This document shows positions 58,030-64,000 of a stretch of DNA of 64,000 bases, piece after piece. The position numbers were made by a program, and so were the translations under genes. The stretch is from Glycine soja (Eukaryota; Streptophyta; Magnoliopsida; Fabales; Fabaceae): positions 12,030,501 to 12,094,500 of the forward strand of contig NC_041005.1 of the NCBI RefSeq assembly GCF_004193775.1, given 5' to 3'. The notes below the pieces were generated by a model. The model saw only the letters and a program-made list of their open reading frames with translations. It searched no databases and was not told where the DNA came from. How positions within the stretch are numbered: position 1 is the first letter of the stretch; each line of letters opens with the position of its first letter.

Positions 58030-60153
58030 AAAAATGCATCTAAGATTCATTCTCCGGTGTACAGAGGTTGTCACTTGTGTTGGTTGAAGAAGCTCACTTC
58101 ACTTGGTAAGGTTATTTGTATATATCTTCTCATGTTTTGTGCACAACCTTCTTTTTTAGTTTCTGTCTTTTTTCACAATATCCTTTTTTAAAGAAGAGCA
58201 ACGACCAAGTGCTTGCTATCAACGAGGTTCAATCTCCTTTTTTTTGAAGTATATTTCCTGTTAGTGAATTTACATTTTGTAATAAGCTTGTGGGTATGTG
58301 TTCATCACTGCAAGGTTTCCGCATTTGGGTTTCTCTCCGATTGAAAAAAATGGGTCACTTTACACTAAATTTGTTTGCTTTCACTTCTCACCAATCTGAT
58401 GCATTATTGGATTATTTTTGCTATTTCAAGTTTGCTTCTCCTAATGTGTATGAGTGGTTTCGGAATTCATTGTAAAGGAATGTGTAATGGGTCTTTATGA
58501 AGAAAATCTTTTCTTTTTTTTGGGTAATAAGTCATAGACGCTTTTCAAGCTTATGCTTATTACAGTCTTATTGACTTTAACACAGGGAAGTCTTCCTTTC
58601 CTGTTGGTAAGTTCCAACAACATACGTGTTCCTTCCATATTGCAATTTTTATGACTTCCCTATCATTACATAAATATTGATCACGTTTGATTTATTTGCT
58701 GTCTTATTTTCCCTTTCCATTTATTTGCACATCGCAATAGAAATATTTTATCAAAGACACAATGTTTCTTGTTTACGTCTTCCTCACTTGGTCTATGGAA
58801 TTTTTTTGTTAAGGTCTTTGAATTGTTAGGTTTTTTTATTTCTTCTATCCTATGCAATCCTCTCATTTTTGTCTATTCAAATTTAATGTGTACCTTTATA
58901 AAGTAAGATGCAACAAGAAAATCGGAAGCAAAATATTCTAAAGTATCAAATGATGATATAACAATAGCTTCTTCTAATTAATTTGATGGAATGTCTATCC
59001 CGCATATTAACTCTTTTCTTAATATGATAACTGAAGAACATTACTCTCGAGAATTGGGAATTTGGAAAATAAGTTGGTTGGGTAAAGTAGATAGCTTATG
59101 GCTTAGTATCCATTGATGATATCAGCTGTTATTCTCTAGAAGCCTTGGCTCATAGAATAACGGTTGTAGGAACTGATTCTCATCCATTCCTACATTTTGA
59201 AGCAGGAAATGAACACATGGAAGTAAATGATTTCTCTTCCATGACAAGAGTTTTTTTACTTTTTTTTTGTTGCAAAATGTAAGTAATTATTAAAAATCTT
59301 AGAAAGTTGGAGGAACCATCCTAGATAGGGAATTAGCATCAAAATTATTTTTTCCACAAAATAATTTTACACTTTGGAACACCTACAGGCAGTCAAGCAT
59401 TTGTCTATCATTCATAAAGAAAGAAGTGAAGCATATGCAAATGCCAATGCCAGAGTCTCCTTGAAAAGTATGTATACAAATATTATTTTTTTTAAAAAAG
59501 AAAGAAAAAAGAATTGTGGTTCTATCCAGAATCCTTGGAAACACAACAGGAAAGGAAATTGCTATTCATAAACTCTTATAACTTCTGCAGCTTAAAGATT
59601 GTCCCATGTTAAAGCATGAAAATTTAGGTTGCTTTAATTTAGATTTTTGTGAAGCTTTAAAGGCTATTATTCTTTCATCATCCCCCATTCTATATAGCAT
59701 CCATCTATTATTGTGCTATGTTTTTTTGTACAAATATGGCAGCAAAGCTAGGCCAAGGAGATGTGTCAGATTTTTTAACAACTGCTATTGCTATGGAGGT
59801 CTGTCACTTCGTGCTTCATCCCCTTTTGAACTTCATTTTAGCTTTCTCTTGACCTACCTAACTTTCCCTAGAGCAAAAATTGTATCTACATTTTGCATCA
59901 CTAATACTTATTTGTGCCAATGTATTTCTCAGGCAATGGAACAGATCAAATGCTTTCTTATAAGCGAAGATGGCTTTTAAGCGTGTGCTAGCACAATCTT
60001 GAGACACAAGCATGCTTTTAATTGTGTATATTTTTTTCTTTAATAATAATTATAGCATGACAATGTGCTGTTTTTTTTTTATTGACATATTAGTAGTTAA
60101 TTATTAATTTTTTGTAACTAGAGAATTGAACCCATGATCTTTGCAATGTGCTG
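58030..60153 (+). other. Region between duplicated blocks, exon-like islands of unknown identity
   Basis: Three plus-strand segments look exon-like: 59091-59250 (AYGLVSIDDISCYSLEALAH, then VVGTDSHPFLHFEAGNEHM), 59386-59468 after a CTACAG acceptor (AVKHLSIIHKERSEAYANAN), and about 59591-59700 after CTGCAG (LKDCPMLKHENLGCFNLDF). Two shorter pieces follow at about 59738-59796 and 59935-59980. They may be the decayed exons of one gene or captured fragments. I do not recognise the family. No continuous ORF connects them. Confidence 0.35.
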
Positions 60154-60817
60154 TTTTAAAAATGTTAATAGCTTCTTTCATTCACCTTCTATTACTTAGC
60201 CATATGTGCATATCCTTGCAGCAATCTACTTCTACTATCTACTACTTATATCATATTTTAAAAATCTTCTGTTATACATTAGGATTTGCCTGTCAAACAC
60301 CTCATCTTACTTCCATTTTTTTGTGTAATTAATATATCATACTTAAAAATCTTTTGTTTCAAATCTTATTAAGCAGACAATGACACTGCTTGCTGACACA
60401 CAGAGCAATTATTCTTATGTTGGCAATTTATGCTAATTACTTACATGGTCAAAATTTAAAATTAGTATATGGAAAAAGAAATTGTTGCTAGAAAGTGAGA
60501 GAGTGTATGGAAAAATCAATTGCTCCTATAATGATCGAGGTATGTTTCTCTTCTCTTTCTTGCTTTTTGTCATATAAAAAAAACAGAAATAGGAAAATAC
60601 TTAGAAAATTTTTAAAACAAGCCCTATATCTTTCATTCTAAACATACTTTTGGAAAGGGTGCAACAATTATCCTAATAAGTGCTTAGTTAGTACTGCTCT
60701 TTAATCAGACTTTGAGTTTTTTTCTTGATAATATGTATTATAAAGCTTTGCATTGGATCAACATAGATTACTGTGTTAAAACTTTAATTTAGATTGGAAA
60801 ATAACATAGAAACACTT
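60154..60817 (+). repeat. Direct segmental duplication, right copy
   Basis: Matches 57396-58029 in the same orientation with scattered substitutions, and carries about 30 extra bases near 60435-60465. Spacing between equivalent points is about 2.76 kb. Confidence 0.8.
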
Positions 60818-61024
60818 CAATATAAATTGGTTGAAGTGGTTTACTTGTACAGATGGAAATTTTCTAGGGCCAAAGTGACATTTTTGGAGACTAAATTGTA
60901 TGTTTACTTGTATGTAATTAACATTGAAAGATTAATTTGACTTACAAATTGAAATTAAACATTTGTGTATTTATTATTAGAGAAGTTCTTACCTAACTTC
61001 TTAGAGTCTTAGTTAGGTGTAAGA
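60818..61024. other. Short unassigned stretch
   Basis: AT-rich sequence between the duplicated block and the Copia LTR. No gene seen. Confidence 0.3.
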
Positions 61025-61476
61025 TGATAAAATTTAAACAGGTACCGATCTAAACATGCAAATCAATTTAAATGACATATTCAGATCAAACAGCGGAAAC
61101 TAAATATTACGAGTGTATCTTTAGCCATTGCATATCAAATGCGAAGCAACACATACACGAACCCGAAGGCAGCTTTGTTCTTCCAGACCCTTACTCACTC
61201 TGAATAGATGGTGTATTTTTCTGAATAGAGAAGTGAGTTTGGTGATACAAAGCTGAGAGCACTCCATCCTATTTATAGAGTCTGCCCATCACATAGCTCA
61301 ACCAATTCTTTATCAGAACGTGAGCTTGAGGATAGGGACGTGAGTTTGTTACTGAACGTTGCAAAGATAAGGGTTGAACGTGGAAGGAAAATGGACCAGA
61401 TTCAGAAAACAAAATTCCCCAAAAATTGCAACGGGAAAAAATAAAAATAGAACGTGGAATGTGGGTCATTCCATCA
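61025..61476 (-). repeat. 3' LTR of a second Copia element
   Basis: On the minus strand the LTR starts TGATGG directly after the polypurine tract and would end near 61025 with ATCA (TGAT/ATCA termini), giving about 452 bp. It has a TATAAATAGG box on the minus strand at 61277-61268. The partner LTR lies outside the window, so the boundary cannot be confirmed. Confidence 0.65.
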
Positions 61477-61491
61477 TTCTCCCACTTGGTC
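61477..61491 (-). promoter_or_regulatory. Polypurine tract of the second Copia element
   Basis: GACCAAGTGGGAGAA on the minus strand abuts the LTR; this motif is typical of many plant Copia elements. Confidence 0.8.
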
Positions 61492-61783
61492 CATTTAACT
61501 CAACACCAACCATAACAAGAAACATAATATATGAGTCATGAAGATAGGTCCTCTGATGATGAGTAATATCTTCCATGTACCACAATATATCAAGTCTCTC
61601 AACACTAGCTCTTAACTTAATGAATAAACCATATGTTTATTCTAGATCTAAACCGAATGATTTTTCTCGAAATAAATAAATATGTGCACAAAACAATATG
61701 AGAAAATATATAACTGAATAAGAGTTTCATTGAAAATAACAAATGTACGTACAATGAAATTACATCATGGAACCAAGTCCCAT

Positions 61784-62422
61784 TCATACTACATGATCCT
61801 TAAAATTCTTTGGTGGCATGCCTTTAGTTAAAGGATCAGCAATCATCAACTCATTGTTGACGTGTTCAATGACCACTTTCTTCTCTTTAACACGTTCTTT
61901 TATGGCTAAGTACTTGATGTCGATGTGCTTACTTCGACTTCCACATTTGTTGTGTTTAGCCATACACACTGCAGCAGAGTTGTCACAGTACAACTTTAAT
62001 GGCTTGGAAATAGAGTCCACAACTCTATGGTCAGACATGAAACTCTTCAACCATACACCATGCGAGGTAGCCTCAAAACAAGAAACGAACTCATCCTTCA
62101 TAATGGAAGTAGCGGTTAAGGTTTGCTTGGCACTTCTCCAAGATACAGTTCCACCGGCTAACATAAAAATATAACCAGATGTTGGTCTTCGTGAATCAAC
62201 ACAACCAACAAAGTCTGAATCGGAGTAGCCAATCACTTCCAGACAATTAGTCCGTCTGTACATGAGCATGTAATCCTTTGTCCCTTGAAGATATCTCATC
62301 ACTTTCTATGCAGCTTTCCAGTGGTCAATACCTGGATTACTCTGATATCTTCCCAAAACTCCAACAGCATATGCAATGTCAGGTCTGGTGCAAATCTAAG
62401 CATAAATAAGGCTTCCAACAGC
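61784..62422 (-). pseudogene. Copia RNase H, separated by nonsense codons
   Basis: After the stop at 62423 the same frame continues with two more stops (near 62400, where CAG of YAQICTRP appears as TAG, and near 62308, where TGG appears as TAG). It then stays open as the RNase H domain (MRYLQGTKDYMLMYR, IGYSDSDFVGCVDSRRPTSG, KLYCDNSAAVCMAKH, SRSKHIDIKYL, IADPLTKGMPPKNF), ending at 61784. The catalytic residues of the fold look preserved, so decay seems recent. Confidence 0.85.
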
Positions 62423-64000
62423 TTAAGCATATTGAGTATTCTTCATGTGTTCCCACTCAAAATCATTTTTCGGGCACTGACTTAAAGCGAGTTTGTCACC
62501 CTTCACAATGGGAGCTATACTTGGTGAACAATCTTTCATGTTAAATCTCTCTAAAACTTTGTTAATATAAGTCTCTTGAGACAAACCCAAAATGCCTCGA
62601 GATCTTTCCATATGGATCTTAATCCCAATGACATAAGATGTCTCTCCCATATCCCTCACATCAAAGTTCTTCGAGAGAAATTGTTTCACCTCATATAGCA
62701 AACTCTTATCATTAGTTGCAAGCAAAATGTCATCCATGTATAACACAAGAAAACAAATCATACTCCCACTGACTTTTTGGTATATACATTGATCCATGAT
62801 GTTCTCTTCAAAGCCAAATGAAGTGACAACATCATGAAACTTCAAATACCATTGGCGGGAGGCTTGCTTCAAGCCATAGATTGATTTATTAAGCTTGCAA
62901 ACTAAGTGCTCACTTTTAGTTGAGGAGAATTCTTCAAGTTGTTTCATGTAAACCTCTTCCTCTAGATGACCATTAAGGAATGCCATTTTTACATCCATTT
63001 GATGTAACTCAAAGTCAAAATGAGCTAATAATGTCATAATTACTCGAAAATAATCTTTCTTAGATACAGGAGAAAAAGTCTTTGTGTAATCAATTGCTTC
63101 TCTTTGAGTGAATCCTTTGGCAACAAGTCTTGTCTTACGTCTCTCAATATTGCCTTGTGAGTCTTTCTTGGTTTTAAAAACCCATCTACATCTAATGGCT
63201 TTTACACCACTAGGCAACTGTACGAGATCCCAGACTTGGTTAAACGCCATAGCATCCAACTCGTTTTTCATGGCATTGTGCCACAAGTTTGATTCTTTAG
63301 AACTCATGGCCTGTGAAAACGTTTCAGGATCATTTGCGACTCCAATGTTGTAGTCTAATTCTTGCAGATACACTACATAATCACTTGGAATTACTGATCT
63401 TTTGATTCTAGTAGATCTTCTTAATGTTACCTCATCACTTTCTTGAGGAAGTTGTTGCTCAACCAGTTGTTCAACAGGTTGTTCAACATTATCTTGATAT
63501 TCCTCATCAATAACTTGATCTGTACAATTGTTTCCAATAATTTGTGGATTTTCAATCATTGGTTGTCTAACACCTGTTTGTACTTGAGGGGTGTGAATGA
63601 CAATCAATCTGTCACTTGAGCTAGCGGGTAAAGCTTCATAGTGATCCTTTTCAAAAGCAATGTCCTGAAATTGATCACTCTCACTAATCAAGTCATTCTT
63701 AAGAAATTTTGCATTTCTTGATTCCACAATCCTAGTGTTATGTGATGGACAATAGAATCTATACTCTTCGGACTTTTCAGCATATCCAATGAAATACCCA
63801 CTAATAGTCCTTGGGTCTTGTTTCTTCTCTTGTGGAATATAAACTCTCACTTCAGATGGGCATCCCCAAACGCATATATATCGCAAACTCGGTTTCCAAC
63901 CTTTGAATAACTCGAAAGGTGTCTTTAAGACAGCCTTGGTTGGAACTTGATTTAATATATATATAGTCGTGTTTAATGCTTCAATCCATAAGAATTGAGG
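62423..64000 (-). CDS. Copia integrase end and reverse transcriptase (partial, no start in window)
   Basis: The frame is open from the window edge. It starts within the integrase C-terminal region ([20 protein letters not shown], then [18 protein letters not shown]). The reverse transcriptase has [76 protein letters not shown] and the catalytic YMDD box ([11 protein letters not shown]). The frame ends at a TAA at 62423-62425, inside the region that should continue as SAVGSLIYAQ. Enzymatic motifs are intact, but the polyprotein cannot be completed because of this and two later stops. Confidence 0.88.
   Translation of the reverse strand, partial: PQFLWIEALNTTIYILNQVPTKAVLKTPFELFKGWKPSLRYICVWGCPSEVRVYIPQEKKQDPRTISGYFIGYAEKSEEYRFYCPSHNTRIVESRNAKFLKNDLISESDQFQDIAFEKDHYEALPASSSDRLIVIHTPQVQTGVRQPMIENPQIIGNNCTDQVIDEEYQDNVEQPVEQLVEQQLPQESDEVTLRRSTRIKRSVIPSDYVVYLQELDYNIGVANDPETFSQAMSSKESNLWHNAMKNELDAMAFNQVWDLVQLPSGVKAIRCRWVFKTKKDSQGNIERRKTRLVAKGFTQREAIDYTKTFSPVSKKDYFRVIMTLLAHFDFELHQMDVKMAFLNGHLEEEVYMKQLEEFSSTKSEHLVCKLNKSIYGLKQASRQWYLKFHDVVTSFGFEENIMDQCIYQKVSGSMICFLVLYMDDILLATNDKSLLYEVKQFLSKNFDVRDMGETSYVIGIKIHMERSRGILGLSQETYINKVLERFNMKDCSPSIAPIVKGDKLALSQCPKNDFEWEHMKNTQYA

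Larger units (their letters stand above)
61025..64000 (-). mobile_element. Second Copia retrotransposon, 3' half, cut by the window end
   Basis: The minus-strand order from the window edge is integrase end, reverse transcriptase, RNase H, 3' non-coding region (61492-61783), polypurine tract and 3' LTR. It is unrelated in sequence to the Copia element at 12920-16466. Gag, protease and the 5' LTR lie beyond position 64000. Confidence 0.85.

Noticed and set aside
57396..60817. Direct repeats as LTRs of a short retrotransposon
   Set aside because: No TG...CA ends, no target duplication, no primer site or polypurine tract at the inner edges.
1..64000. CRISPR arrays, bacterial operons, rRNA or tRNA genes
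   Set aside because: No spaced direct-repeat arrays, no Shine-Dalgarno-led gene clusters, and no cloverleaf with intact A and B boxes was noticed; tRNA absence was judged by eye only.

Overview
The window looks like nuclear DNA of a dicot plant, most likely a legume close to soybean (Glycine). That rests on the overall AT-richness, GT-AG introns, plant-only gene families (berberine-bridge-enzyme-like oxidases, WPP-domain-interacting KASH proteins, plant mobile domain) and plant transposon lineages (L1 and RTE LINEs, Copia, Ty3/gypsy, hAT, MULE, Tourist). It is a gene-poor, transposon-rich stretch. I can support only two probably functional host genes: a BBE-like FAD oxidase at 7392-9292 (+) and a WIP-type nuclear-envelope KASH protein at 18905-22829 (-).

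Layout, left to right. 1-5740: a degraded L1-type LINE (reverse transcriptase, zf-RVT and RNase H remnants) split by an RTE-type LINE that has an intact ~1010-codon endonuclease/reverse transcriptase ORF, a TTG tail and a 17-bp target-site duplication. 7343-16700: a tail-to-tail inverted duplication of a BBE-like gene. The left copy reads through once a 314-bp intron is removed, but it lacks the cysteine of the FAD attachment motif. The right copy is a pseudogene broken by a Copia element (TSD TCCAA), a frameshifting deletion and a nonsense codon. 17378-18593: small inverted-repeat elements. 18905-23199: the WIP gene with a 5' UTR intron and a short upstream ORF.

24418-30960: the 3' part of a decayed Ty3/gypsy element (sense pol end, antisense plant-mobile-domain ORF, polypurine tract, putative LTR), itself hit by a Tourist-like MITE. 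31165-33390 and 49715-52524: two members of a dispersed family with a terminal TGTAAYAYC motif. 33955-35540: a long foldback inverted repeat. 36915-43322: a complete but multiply frameshifted hAT transposon (8-bp TSD TTCTCAGG) with a 1.25-kb non-autonomous hAT-like element in its last intron (TSD GTTAAGTT). 43461-43938: a long-TIR MULE-type MITE (9-bp TSD).

53166-54314: a Pack-MULE-like element (9-bp TSD TTGATAAAT) carrying a 4-coumarate:CoA-ligase-like gene fragment. 56012-56113: an isolated adenosine-kinase-like exon. 57396-60817: a direct segmental duplication around unrecognised exon-like islands. 61025-64000: the 3' half of a second, nonsense-riddled Copia element that runs off the window.

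The elements document repeated nesting and gene-fragment capture; I see no operon-like or pathway-level cooperation between the genes. Element boundaries supported by target-site duplications were read directly from the sequence; family names for decayed parts are inferences from recognisable protein motifs.
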